A stretch of 64,000 nt of DNA from Enterobacter cloacae complex sp. ECNIH7 (lineage in GTDB: Bacteria > Pseudomonadota > Gammaproteobacteria > Enterobacterales > Enterobacteriaceae): positions 4,030,001 to 4,094,000 of the forward strand of contig NZ_CP017990.1 of NCBI RefSeq assembly GCF_002208095.1, written 5' to 3'. Positions 49,691 to 59,700 of this stretch are shown here, in pieces; positions within the stretch are counted from its first letter, which is position 1, and the number at the start of each line of letters is the position of its first letter. The translations under genes and the position numbers were made by a program. The notes under the pieces were generated by a model. It saw only the letters and a list, made by a program, of their open reading frames with translations, was not told the DNA's origin and did not search any database.

Positions 49691-50369
49691 CGTTGTGATA
49701 GTTGAAGATGAGCCGCACCTGGCGGAGCTGCATCGCGAGTATATCGAGCAGAATTTCCATCTGCGCGTGGTGGGCATCGCCGCGTCGATTGAGCAGGCGT
49801 GCAGGCTGATTCGTCAGCATCAGCCGCGGCTGATCCTGCTGGACAACTATCTCCCGGACGGTAAAGGCGTGGAGCTCATCGATAATCCGCTGCTGAAAAG
49901 CTACGAATGCTCGGTGATCTTCATCACCGCCGCCAGCGATATGCAGACCTGCAGCCACGCCATGCGCAGCGGCGCGTTTGACTACCTGATTAAGCCCGTC
50001 TTTTTCCAGCGCCTGCACGCCTCGCTGGAGCGGTTTATGCGTTTTATCCACACCGTGCAGCAGGTGAAGGTGGTCGATCAGCATGCGCTGGATCGCCTGT
50101 TTAATCTGCCCGCCGCGGAAGCCTCCATTACGCCGTCGACGAAGGGCATTGAACCCCAAACGCTGGAACGGATTAAACGCCTGTTCGCCGAGCATCCCGA
50201 CGATGCGATGTCGGTTGAAGAGGTGGTGGAAAACGTGGGGATCAGCAAAACCACGGGGCGTCGCTACCTTGAATACTGCGTGGAGAGCGGGTTAATCAGC
50301 ATCGAAATGCTGTATGGCAATATTGGTCATCCGCGAAGGTTATACCGCAAAGCGCCCGATAAACCGTAA
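49674..50369 (+). CDS. CitB/DcuR-type response regulator
   Basis: 231 residues. Receiver domain with acidic pair Glu11/Asp12, phospho-acceptor Asp57 (LILLDNYLPDGKG), Thr85 region FITAAS and Lys107 (YLIKPVFF). The C-terminal HTH (VEEVVENVGISKTTGRRYLE) is typical of the CitB/DcuR class. Translation is coupled to the sensor. Its likely target is the promoter in 50370-50537 before the ABC transporter. Confidence 0.92.
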   Translation: MTRPLDVVIVEDEPHLAELHREYIEQNFHLRVVGIAASIEQACRLIRQHQPRLILLDNYLPDGKGVELIDNPLLKSYECSVIFITAASDMQTCSHAMRSGAFDYLIKPVFFQRLHASLERFMRFIHTVQQVKVVDQHALDRLFNLPAAEASITPSTKGIEPQTLERIKRLFAEHPDDAMSVEEVVENVGISKTTGRRYLEYCVESGLISIEMLYGNIGHPRRLYRKAPDKP

Positions 50370-50537
50370 TCCAGAACCGTTTACAGGCTAACGTTCGCGG
50401 ATTTTATGGTGTTAATTGCTGAAACGACGGCGACAATCACACTTCGGAATCATTGCTTGCTTCACCCTCTTGTGGGTGGAGCCCGATACGCTATGTTGAC
50501 AATTAGTTCCTCAAATGTAACTAAAAGGTTAACTATA

Positions 50538-51626
50538 ATGTCGAACACGTTCCGAATTTCTCTGCTTACCGCTACTGTACTGTTCTCTGCTTCTGCACTG
50601 TCTGCACTGCCGCAGGGCTATCCTGCTGAGTATCAAAAAGTGGTTGATGCCGCAACGAAAGAGGGCAAGGTTGTTATTTACTCCACCACCGACATCAAGG
50701 CCGCCGGGCCGCTGATCCAGGGCTTCGAAAAAACCTACCCGGGCATTAAAGTCGAATACAACGACATGAACAGCACCGAGCTGTACAACCGTTTCATCAG
50801 CGAACAGGCCTCCGGCGGCGTGAGCGGCGACGTGGTCTGGAGCTCCTCTATGGACACCGGCCTGAAGCTCGCCACCGACTACGCCATGGAGTATAAATCG
50901 CCGGAGCAAAGCCAGCTGCCGAAATGGGCGGTCTGGAAAGATAAGGCATACGGCACCACCTATGAGCCGGTGGTCTTTATCTACAACAAGCGCCTGATCC
51001 CGGCCGGCGACGTGCCGGATTCTCACGCCGCGCTGGCGAAGCTGATTGCCAGCCAGACGGACAAATTCAAGGGCAAAGTCACCACCTACGACATCGAAAA
51101 ATCGGGTCTGGGCTTTATGCTCTCGGTTCAGGATCACAACGCCGATCCTAATTACTTCAAAACCCTGGCCGACGTCGCCAAAGGGGGCCTGTCGGTGCAG
51201 TCCTCTACCGGCACCATGATGGAGCGCGTCTCCTCCGGTGAAAATCTGATCGGCTTCAACATCCTCGGTTCCTACGCGGAAGCGCGTGCGAAGAACGATC
51301 CGTCGCTCGGCATCTCCTATCCAAAAGATTACACCCTGGTGCTGTCGCGCGTGTCGTTCATCAGCCAGCAATCGCAAAACAGCAACGCCGCGAAGCTGTG
51401 GCTTGACTATGTGCTGTCTGAGCAAGGGCAAAGTATTCTGGCCAGTCAGGCGGATATTCCCTCCATTCGTAACGATATCGAAGGGAAAAATGATATCGAC
51501 GGCCTGACCAAAATCCTCGGCAACGCGCTAAAGCCAATTCCGGTTGATGAAACGCTGCTGGAATATCTGCAGCCGAAAAAACGCCTGGAGTACATCAAAG
51601 AGTGGCGTACCGCCGCCGGTAAATAA
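50538..51626 (+). CDS. AfuA/FbpA-type ABC transporter periplasmic binding protein
   Basis: 362 residues from the ATG that follows AAGG and gives a Sec signal peptide cut near ASALSA at about 23; the longer in-frame start was rejected. Type II periplasmic binding protein with VVIYSTTDIKAAGPLIQGFE near the N terminus. The family includes ferric-iron FbpA and the hexose-6-phosphate binder AfuA. The tyrosine pair that holds iron in FbpA is not evident near the C terminus, so a phosphorylated sugar ligand is the better guess. Confidence 0.85.
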   Translation: MSNTFRISLLTATVLFSASALSALPQGYPAEYQKVVDAATKEGKVVIYSTTDIKAAGPLIQGFEKTYPGIKVEYNDMNSTELYNRFISEQASGGVSGDVVWSSSMDTGLKLATDYAMEYKSPEQSQLPKWAVWKDKAYGTTYEPVVFIYNKRLIPAGDVPDSHAALAKLIASQTDKFKGKVTTYDIEKSGLGFMLSVQDHNADPNYFKTLADVAKGGLSVQSSTGTMMERVSSGENLIGFNILGSYAEARAKNDPSLGISYPKDYTLVLSRVSFISQQSQNSNAAKLWLDYVLSEQGQSILASQADIPSIRNDIEGKNDIDGLTKILGNALKPIPVDETLLEYLQPKKRLEYIKEWRTAAGK

Positions 51627-51706
51627 GCGTCTGAGCGCGGCGCAGGCCGCCGCGCTCCCTTATCGACTGAGTTCGTTTTTCTGGGCTGCAACACCAGGGA
51701 TACCCC

Positions 51707-53468
51707 ATGAATACATTACGCAGAAAGTGGCAAAGCCTGCCGCGAGGCATCGTCGTGCTGATAACCGCCCTGGTTATCTACACCCCGCTGTCGTTTATCG
51801 TGATACAGAGCTTCCTGTCCGCCCCGTTCTTTTCGCCGTCAAAAGAGTGGAGCTTTGAATCATTTGAGTTTATTTTCACCGACCCTGATTTTTATAAAGC
51901 ACTGAAAAGCGGCTTTATTCTTGCTTTCGGGCTGGTCTTTATCTCCATTCCGCTGGGCGGCGTGCTGGCGTTTCTGATGGTGCGTACCGACCTGCCCGGC
52001 CGCCGGCTGATTGAGCCGCTTATCCTGGTCCCGATTTTCGTTTCACCGATGGTGCTGGGCTTCGGCTACGTGGTGGCCGCCGGTCCGGTGGGCTTTCTCT
52101 CCCAGTGGGCTCAGGCGCTGATTGGCTTTGTGCCGTGGAATATCTACGACATGTCGAGCATTGTGGTCATCGCCGGCCTGACGCACGTCCCGCACGCCTA
52201 TCTGTATATCTCGTCAGCGCTGCGCAGCGTGGGCTCCGATGTGGAAGAAGCCGCGCGCACCGCGGGCGCGTCGCCCTGGCAGGTGATGACCTCCGTCAGC
52301 CTGCCGATGGTGCGCCCGTCCATTCTGTACGCCACCGTGCTGCTGTTCTTCCTCGGGCTGGAAGTGTTCGGCCTGATGCTGGTCCTCGGCGACCCGGAAG
52401 GCAACATGGTGCTGGCGACCTATCTCTATAAGCTGACGAACAAGATGGGCACCCCATCCTATAACCTGATGGCGGCGGTTGCCGTGGTGCTGATCTGCAT
52501 CACCATCCCGCTGGTGATGCTCCAGCGTCGCCTGATGCGCACCGCCAACCGCTTCGTCACCATGAAGGGTAAGGCTTCGCAGGCCCGCGCGCTGCCGCTG
52601 GGTAAATGGCGCTGGGTGGCTGGCGGAGTGATTGCCTTCTGGCTCACCGTCACCATCGGCGTTCCGCTGCTCGGCGTGGTATTGCGCGCGTTTATCTCCA
52701 ACTGGGGCGTGGGCGTTTCGCTGTGGGACGAGCTTTCACTGAACACCTTCCGCACCATCTGGGCACAGCCCAACCTGCTGCGCGCCATCGTCAACTCCAT
52801 GGCGATTGGCGTGATTGGCGGCGCGCTGGCCGTGGTGTGCTACCTGTTTGTTGGCATTGCCATGCACCGCAAGCCGGACAACACCACGCGTTTCCTGGAC
52901 TACAGCGTGCTGGTGCCGCGCGCCGTGCCTGGCCTGCTGGCGGGTCTGGCGTTCCTGTGGGTGTTCCTGTTCCTGCCGATGTGGCTCGATAACTCGCTGA
53001 AATCAGGCTGGCTTTCCGGGTTTGCCTGGACCGACTGGATGCGTGAAAACGTCATCGTCTGGCTGCGTTCGCTGCGCAGCACCATTTTCAGCGTCTGGCT
53101 GGCCTATACCGTGGTGTGGATGGCTTACGGGCTGAGGCTGATCTCTTCCACGCTGCTGCAGGTGGGGCCGGAGCTTGAAGAAGCCGCGCGCAGCACCGGG
53201 GCGACGCGCGGGCAGATCACCCGCCACGTCACCATTCCGCTCTCCCGCTACGGTCTTATCGGTTCGTGGCTGCTGATGTTCCTGATCTTTGAGCGCGAAT
53301 ACTCAACGGGTGTGTACCTGCTTTCACCCGGCACGGAGACCATCGGCTCGATGCTGGTTTCCCTCTGGGCCGCGGGTGCCATCGATATCGTGGCGGCGCT
53401 CTCTTTCATTAACATCCTGCTTGTCGTGGTAGGTCTGGGCATTGCCCTTCGTTTCGGAGTGAAAATAC

Positions 53469-53476
<8 letters not shown>
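51707..53476 (+). CDS. AfuB/FbpB-type ABC transporter permease (double domain)
   Basis: 589 residues with about 12 TM helices in two fused permease halves. Each half has an EAA loop: EEAARTAGASPWQVMTSVSL near 180 and EEAARSTGATRGQITRHVTI near 485. This fused form is typical of FbpB/AfuB. It overlaps the ATPase gene by 8 bp. Imports the ligand captured by the binding protein. Confidence 0.9.
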
Positions 53477-54539
<1,063 letters not shown>

Positions 54540-54549
54540 GTGTGTGAGG

Positions 54550-54576
54550 AAAAGGCTGCGGGATGCGGCCTTTTTT
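54550..54576 (+). terminator. Terminator after the ABC transporter operon
   Basis: AAAAGGCTGC / GCGGCCTTTT stem (one mismatch) with a GGGAT loop and a T tract, 10 bp after the afuC-type stop. It marks the right end of the ordered backbone. Confidence 0.8.
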
Positions 54577-54692
54577 GCTTTGACAGAGTGAGAGCATGCA
54601 ATCTACCTCTCAAATGTTACTTTTCCGTTGTCAACAACGTCTGCACTTGCCTGGTTTACAGAGATTGCGAAATGCCATGGGCTGCCGCAGAT

Positions 54693-55073
54693 GGTGGCAG
54701 TGGTACGGCCGGTATCGCGCAGGAGTTCCGTGACGGCCATTACGTAATGGCGCCACAGGCTACCACTGCGGTTGGACTCCAGGGAAGCGGCCCCGAGCAT
54801 GTCGGCGAGAATCCTAAGGAACGAGGCCCTGGTCTGCCAACTATGGGCGGAGTTGAGGGAAAGCAGGTAGGCCCGGGCAGGATTAACCGGGCCTTTACCT
54901 CCGGGCAGCATCGGCATGAAATTCTCATTGGGCAGAATGACAGCCAGCGACAGGTTAAGCGCAGGATCATCATCGGGTATCAGGACATTCAGGGCCCGTC
55001 CGGGGCGGAAGTCCTCCGGCGCGCTGCATGAAAAATCGAGGTGAATGATTCCGAAAAGCGTACCGCAGAGAGT
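54693..55073 (-). pseudogene. Truncated tyrosine recombinase (integrase) remnant
   Basis: Minus-strand open frame reading FRPGRALNVLIPDDDPALNL and on to NPARAYLLSLNSAHSWQT and VTELLRDTGRTTATI. This resembles the N-terminal SAM-like core-binding domain of phage-type integrases. No start codon is found before the in-frame TAG at 55074-55076, and recombinase similarity ends near 54693, after which the frame reads unrelated residues to a stop at 54603. The catalytic domain is absent. Identification rests on remembered family patterns. Confidence 0.5.
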
Positions 55074-55076
55074 CTA

Positions 55077-55586
55077 TTTTTCAAAGGTACATTTTAATAA
55101 TGTATAATCGTAAAATAAAAACTACATAACTGAAATGGGTCAAATCTGATGTGGTTTTAAATTACGCAGTGAAAGAACGAAGCATTTATAAAGTAACTGA
55201 ATCGTTATGCTGAAGGTATAGCTCTGCGTGTTTTCTAACAAGAACCGCTGGGTTCACCGACCTCTTGATTTGCTGCAGGGGCAAATCCTTTCTTTTCGGG
55301 GCCGCTTTAACGGATATCGTCATACTTAGGCTCGTTTCTGAGCTAATCGTGACCTCCGGCCCGTATATCCAGCCAAGCATGGGCTGCTTCGATACTGCTG
55401 CCCCCCTCGAATCGTATCTCCTTGATATGCCGATCCTGAAGTGTTTGATTTGCTCGCTCTACTAAGATCCGGCACGGTGTCGGGTATCAAATACTATCCA
55501 TCAGATGAGCAGTTTCAATCGATTTCATTGATAAATTTAGGGAAAAGATGTTTCATAGATGCACAAGTTAACTATGGAGAGTTCCA
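55077..55586. other. 510-bp region without a supported gene
   Basis: AT-rich DNA between the integrase remnant and the DUF4145-type gene. A 64-codon minus-strand frame (55186-55380) has basic C-terminal residues but no recognised family and no clear RBS. The promoter for the next gene should lie here. Confidence 0.5.
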
Positions 55587-56216
55587 ATGTCTTGGATATG
55601 TCCACACTGTGATACGGCTGCAATTGTCAATGATAAAGACATTGCAAAACATTCATTTCAGTTGAAATCAGGTGAACATCATTTCGAGTATACCATTATG
55701 GGTTTAACGTGCCCTAATCCCGAGTGTTCAAAAGCTACTATTTGGATGAGCAGGGAAAGATTAGCTTCTTTCGCTGGACAATTTTTACCTGCAACAGGCA
55801 CAAAAATGACATGGTCTGTAATTCCATCAACTAATAAGGAACGGGCAAAGTCCTATCCGGATTATATTCCACCATCAGTGTTGGAGGATTACAAAGAAGC
55901 TTGTGCTATAAAGGATCTTTCACCAAAAGCTTCTGCAACTCTTTCAAGACGTTGTTTACAGGGCATAATACGTGACTTCTGGAGAATAGAGGCAGATACC
56001 CTCAATAAAGAGATCTTAGCTATCCAAGATAAGGTTGACCCAGTCGTCTGGGATGCAATAGACAGTGTCAGGAAAGTGGGTAACATCGGCGCTCATATGG
56101 AGAAAAACATAGACGTCATCGTTGATGTGAGTTCTGATGAAGCAGATTTGCTTTGAATCGCCACGCGTTTAACAGACACCTCAGAGTCATTTAAGATGAC
56201 TTAAAGAGAGGTGCCC

Positions 56217-56495
56217 ATGAGCGGTAAGCGTTATCCTGAAGAGTTTAAAACTGAAGCAGTCAAACAGGTTGTTGATCGCGGTTATTCTGTTGCCAGCGTT
56301 GCAACACGTCTCGATATCACCACCCACAGCCTTTATGCCTGGATAAAGAAGTACGGTCCGGATTCTTCCACTAATAAAGAACAGTCAGATGCTCAGGCCG
56401 AGATCCGCCGTCTCCAGAAAGAGCTGAAACGGGTTACCGACGAACGGGACATATTAAAAAAAGCCGCGGCGTACTTCGCAAAGCTGTCCGACTGA
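56217..56495 (+). CDS. IS3-family transposase OrfA
   Basis: 92 residues from ATG 56217 (a GTG at 56211 would add two). HTH near 10-45 (YPEEFKTEAVKQVVDRGYS, then VATRLDITTHSLYAWIKKYG) and a leucine-zipper coiled coil (RRLQKELKRVTDERDILKKA). RBS AGAGAGG. It ends at TGA after the frameshift region. Confidence 0.92.
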   Translation: MSGKRYPEEFKTEAVKQVVDRGYSVASVATRLDITTHSLYAWIKKYGPDSSTNKEQSDAQAEIRRLQKELKRVTDERDILKKAAAYFAKLSD

Positions 56496-57364
56496 GGTAC
56501 GCCTTTATCCGTGACAACTCCTGTTGCTGGCCTGTTCGCCTGCTCTGTCGGGTGCTGGATGTTCATCCCAGTGGTTTTTACGCCTGGCTTCAGCAGCCGC
56601 ATTCACAACGCCATCAGGCAGACCTGAGACTGACAGGACAGATTAAACAGTTCTGGCTGGAATCGGGATGCGTCTATGGTTATCGCAAAATCCATCTGGA
56701 TCTGCGTGACAGCGGGCAACAGTGCGGAGTAAACAGAGTCTGGAGACTGATGAAACGTGTCGGAATAAAGGCTCAGGTCGGATACCGAAGCCCGCGGGCA
56801 CGTAAAGGCGAGGCCAGTATCGTGTCACCCAACAGGCTCCAGCGACAGTTCAATCCGGATGCTCCTGATGAGCGTTGGGTAACGGACATAACCTACATCA
56901 GGACCCACGAAGGCTGGCTGTATCTTGCCGTTGTTGTTGATCTGTTCTCACGCAAAATTATCGGCTGGTCCATGCAATCCCGGATGACAAAGGACATTGT
57001 CCTGAACGCACTGCTGATGGCTGTATGGCGGCGTAATCCCGAAAAACAGGTGCTGGTTCATTCGGATCAGGGCAGTCAGTACACAAGCCATGAGTGGCAG
57101 TCGTTCCTGAAATCACACGGCCTGGAGGGTAGCATGAGCCGTCGCGGTAACTGCCATGATAATGCGGTTGCAGAAAGTTTTTTCCAGTTGTTGAAACGTG
57201 AACGGATAAAGAAAAAGATCTACGGAACGCGGGAAGAAGCCCGCAGTGATATTTTTGATTACATCGAAATGTTTTATAACAGTAAGCGTCGGCATGGTTC
57301 TAGCGAACAGATGTCACCGACAGAATATGAAAACCAGTATTATCAACGGCTCGGAAGTGTCTAG
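56217..57364 (+). CDS. IS3-family transposase OrfAB, made by -1 programmed frameshift
   Basis: The A AAA AAA G slippery run at 56456-56462 (codons TTA AAA AAA GCC in the orfA frame) allows a -1 shift into the orfB frame, which is open from there: SRGVLRKAVRLRYAFIRDN, then into LDVHPSGFYAWLQQP. The DDE integrase core has Asp in WVTDITYI, Asp in LVHSDQGSQY and Glu in AVAESFF, with D-E spacing of about 35. An internal GTG at 56552 could start orfB alone. The fusion is the expected active transposase; frameshift efficiency is inferred. Confidence 0.88.
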
Positions 57365-57529
57365 ATTATCCGTGGCGATTCACTTATCGAAATGATTGAG
57401 ATGTTAATTGAAGATTGGTATATCGCTCGGCATCGAAAGCAAGAGAAGTTAAAGCGGATACAGGAGGTAGCTGCGGAGAAAGCAGCAGCGAGAAAGGTCA
57501 AACCTAATGAAAAAGCCGATCATAGCTAG

Positions 57530-57936
57530 AGCTTATTGTTCTTTACAACAGCTGCATTACTAGTTGATGCAACGGTTAAATCAATGGCAAATGCAGGCTG
57601 CATGTGCCATTGAGAACGGCTTAGTTGTAATAACTGCATGACTAACTGCAAGCATCGACGGTGTGAGTGATTAAAAAATGTAAGAAAACGATAATCGACC
57701 AGTATCTAATGCTCTTCTTGGTTTCATTAGCATCTCGTACTGTTCTGCAACCAATGAAAGCAACTGGTTTTCATTATCGCTGACTAAAAAAGCGAATTCA
57801 TATCTCTCGCAAACGTCAATAAATCAAAAGATTAGAGCACGTTGGACCTTCTTGCCAGATCACAAAATAAGGCATTGCAAGTGCTTTATTAGTAAAATGA
57901 GTAAAATTTCAATTATTCAGAAATGGGATGAAACCT
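57530..57936. other. 407-bp region without a supported gene
   Basis: AT-rich spacer after the split gene. It contains an imperfect palindrome (AATGGCAAATGCAG with CTGCATGTGCCATT, 57583-57611) that could form an RNA hairpin. No other structure is clear. The promoter of the next gene is probably at its right end. Confidence 0.5.
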
Positions 57937-58395
57937 ATGGCTAACGAAAGGCTTTTGATTCCGCAGGATGCTGATTACTTCCACGCCCTCGGTTTGGCAG
58001 CAGTCGCTTTTGCTCGTCTGGAATGGGATGCTGTTTGGTGCTGCGAAAGGCTTCAAAAAGGTTATATATCAACAATAGAACCTAAGAAAAAGACTGCGGG
58101 GTTCATTGCTAGAGATCTTGAGGCTTTATTCGGCCGAATTTCAGATCAATCATTTCGCCTAAAAGTAGAGCCTTTTGCACAGGAGTTTATTGCTATCGTT
58201 CAGGATCGTAACGCACTTTTTCATGGCAAACCAGGAACGACAAAAGAATCTGAACAGAGGCTTTTCCGCTCAGGTACGCCTTGGTCAATTCAGGATGTTA
58301 ATGACTTTGCTGACCGATGCACGCGAGCCGGCACGCCCCTTAATGCGCTGCTTTACAACGAACTGAAAGAGGGCTGTGTTGTTCCTCTGGTCTAG
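57937..58395 (+). CDS. Hypothetical protein with HEPN-like RNxxxH motif
   Basis: 152 residues from the ATG of MANERLLIPQ (GGGA eight bases upstream); an ATG three codons earlier is possible. No family recognised with certainty. Mostly helical with two near cysteines (WCCERLQ). The segment QDRNALFHGKP fits the R-x4-H pattern of HEPN ribonuclease-like domains. It is the next gene after the DUF4145-type gene, which has a similar motif; the two may be related in role. Function unknown. Confidence 0.6.
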   Translation: MANERLLIPQDADYFHALGLAAVAFARLEWDAVWCCERLQKGYISTIEPKKKTAGFIARDLEALFGRISDQSFRLKVEPFAQEFIAIVQDRNALFHGKPGTTKESEQRLFRSGTPWSIQDVNDFADRCTRAGTPLNALLYNELKEGCVVPLV

Positions 58396-58698
58396 TGCTC
58401 ATTTTAATCAACTTCACATGACCGTGACGAGGTTATTCGTAAACTGTAGGAGTGCTTGGCGTTCCTCAAAGAGAACGTTAAAACACATCATGAATTTGTA
58501 TCTAGAAGCGGGTTTCTTGCTGGCCTGGTTCGTCGCGAGCTATAAAAATGAGTCTAAGTCGAATCAAAGTTACAAGTTAGAATAGTCACTTCCAATAGAC
58601 TGCATAATGCAGTCTATTGTCGTTTATGACCAAATGTTTGGCATAAAAAAAGCCGCCCCGAAGGAGCGGCTAAAAACTGTCTTAGACCGTTTTTGGGG
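58396..58698. other. 303-bp region between convergent small genes
   Basis: No supported gene. It contains the terminator of the minus-strand peptide gene (58645-58671) and a T-A rich palindrome, ACTGCATAATGCAGT (58601-58615). Confidence 0.5.
58645..58671 (-). terminator. Terminator of the small peptide gene
   Basis: AGCCGCTCC / GGGCGGCT stem (one mismatch) with a TTC loop; on the minus strand it runs into seven T. It lies 28 bp after the 41-residue ORF, which supports that ORF being a real transcription unit. Confidence 0.85.
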
Positions 58699-58824
58699 TT
58701 ACTTGGTCTGAGTAATAACGTTGACCTGGAAGGTATTACCGGAGATGTTAATCCCTGGGCCTTCTGAGGCAACGAACGACTGCAGAACAATGAGCAACAC
58801 CACCGTTAAGATGGAATCTTTCAT
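58699..58824 (-). CDS. Putative 41-residue hydrophobic small protein
   Basis: The protein reads MKDSILTVVLLIVLQSFVAS followed by EGPGINISGNTFQVNVITQT and a final K. Residues 4-18 form one hydrophobic helix (signal or membrane anchor), the rest is a polar tail without Cys. A near-ideal RBS (AGGAG, seven bases before ATG) and a strong terminator downstream support it. It could be a type I toxin, a secreted peptide or a membrane microprotein; no family was recognised. Confidence 0.5.
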   Translation of the reverse strand: MKDSILTVVLLIVLQSFVASEGPGINISGNTFQVNVITQTK

Positions 58825-58858
58825 TTCTTCGCTCCTGGTGGGAGCTATGTGGCGCTAC

Positions 58859-58915
58859 TTAATTTGAGTTTCCCGCAATGCCAACGACAAGTAGTGTCAA
58901 CTTACGAGTCTTCAT
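58859..58915 (-). CDS. Possible 18-residue leader peptide upstream of the small protein
   Basis: MKTRKLTLLVVGIAGNSN ends 34 bp before the start of the 41-residue gene on the same strand. It has a basic start and hydrophobic middle but only a poor RBS. It overlaps the 18-bp repeat that recurs at 59273. It may be a leader ORF or chance. Confidence 0.25.
   Translation of the reverse strand: MKTRKLTLLVVGIAGNSN
58895..58912. repeat. Direct repeat copy 1, TGTCAACTTACGAGTCTT
   Basis: 18 identical bases also found at 59273-59290, 378 bp away in the same orientation (20 of 21 if extended). It covers the start of the 18-residue leader ORF. Confidence 0.7.
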
Positions 58916-59272
58916 AGCAGAGTTTATCGGGATCTCCGGCAAGCTCAACCAGGGGTTCCTAATCCCCGACCATTGACCGTGTATTTAGAGATCGGTTGGC
59001 GGCTCCCGCCGCCGGTAATCGTGTGTGGAAAAAGTCATTACTTGATCCAACCACATGATCAGATAGTTTATAAGCTCATTAGCTACATAACGTATCTATC
59101 AATTTACCAAGACCAATGGTCAAAACGTTTCTCATCAATACGTCTGCTCAGACAAAAAGATGACGGATCAAGAGTATAAAAAAATAATATCCTTAACAAT
59201 AGATAGCGCAGATTAATCTGCTTCCACGCATAGTTTTATTGATAATTGGTGATTCTTCGTACACAATGAGGT

Positions 59273-59290
59273 TGTCAACTTACGAGTCTT
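59273..59290. repeat. Direct repeat copy 2, TGTCAACTTACGAGTCTT
   Basis: Second perfect copy of the 18-bp repeat at 58895. The flanking sequences differ, so only the repeat itself was duplicated or shared. Confidence 0.7.
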
Positions 59291-59325
59291 TATGGCTTGC
59301 CCGTGCTGATCCTAACAGCCGGGAG

Positions 59326-59358
59326 AAGAAACCGCCTCCCCAAGGCGGTTTCTTTTCG
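59326..59358 (+). terminator. Terminator-like hairpin
   Basis: AGAAACCGCCT / AGGCGGTTTCT perfect 11-bp stem, CCCCA centre, then TTTCG. It may end a plus-strand transcript, though no gene is seen to its left, or be the remnant of a lost gene. Confidence 0.6.
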
Positions 59359-59472
59359 TCTGCTCCCTCTCAGCACTATCTCTTCTTAACAATTGGATGC
59401 TTTGCTCATTTGCGTCAGCCCAAAGCAGCATTGTGTAACTGCACTGCTTGTTGCAGTGAGGCGTGTCGCTGA

Positions 59473-59700
59473 AGGCATCACGTAGCGATATTTGGCGCAG
59501 AAAAGTGCTTTTCACCGAGGGCCTGGGCTGACGGTCTAGCAGATCACCAACAGAGCCGGGGATATTTTGAACAGGAGAATGTAAACTGGAAGGATAAAGC
59601 AACGGGACACCCACGGGGGCGGGTTGTGAAAGTACTTCCTGTTGTCTTCGACCTTATTGCACGTAAAATGACCAGACACATTTTGGGATGGAGTCTTTAA
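59473..59700 (+). other. Open frame coupled to the DUF4225-like gene (start unknown, perhaps a gene remnant)
   Basis: A 75-codon stop-free frame ends in TAA that overlaps the next ATG as TAATG. No ATG is near its beginning; GTG at 59626 is the best internal start. The end reads VVFDLIARKMTRHILGWSL, faintly like the IS3-type VVVDLFSRKIIGWSM block. It may be the tail of a truncated upstream gene or chance. Confidence 0.25.

Larger units (their letters stand above)
56154..57382 (+). mobile_element. IS3-family insertion sequence, complete
   Basis: 1229 bp. The ends are inverted repeats of about 29 bp: both start TGAATCGCCACG, share the AGACAC block and differ at a few inner positions. The target duplication is 3 bp (CTT at 56151-56153 and 57383-57385), as for the family. 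It contains orfA and orfB with an A7 slippery site. Both frames are intact, so it is potentially active. Named subgroup (IS51-like or other) not decided. Confidence 0.93.
55587..57529 (+). pseudogene. DUF4145-type zinc-ribbon protein gene, interrupted by an IS element
   Basis: The first part (55587-56156) encodes 189 residues ending DEADLL, where the IS supplies a TGA. Joining 56153 to 57386 (dropping one copy of the CTT duplication) restores the frame and adds 47 residues (IEMIEMLIEDWYIARHRKQE on), ending TAG at 57527-57529, total 236. CPHC (residues 5-8) and CPNPEC form a zinc ribbon. SVRKVGNIGAH fits the R...H pattern of HEPN-like folds. RBS GGAGAG precedes the ATG. DUF4145 proteins are often found near restriction or defence genes; function here is unknown, and the 189-residue form may still fold. 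Confidence 0.75.
58916..59472. other. 557-bp region without a supported gene
   Basis: On the minus strand this is the upstream region of the small peptide locus. It contains two strong hairpins, GGGG TTCCTAAT CCCC (58954-58969) and GGCGGC TCCC GCCGCC (58997-59012), AT-rich DNA, the second copy of the 18-bp repeat and a terminator-like hairpin at 59326. Confidence 0.5.

Noticed and set aside
54540..55031. 163-codon plus-strand frame after the ABC transporter
   Set aside because: It is the reverse of the integrase remnant and starts inside the terminator of the transporter operon.
55186..55380. 64-codon minus-strand frame
   Set aside because: No RBS, no family, and lies in an AT-rich spacer.
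58376..58585. 69-codon plus-strand frame after the 152-residue gene
   Set aside because: Starts inside the previous gene, without RBS, and has no family pattern.
59312..59614. 100-codon minus-strand frame
   Set aside because: Begins opposite the coupled open frame and crosses a terminator hairpin; no family.
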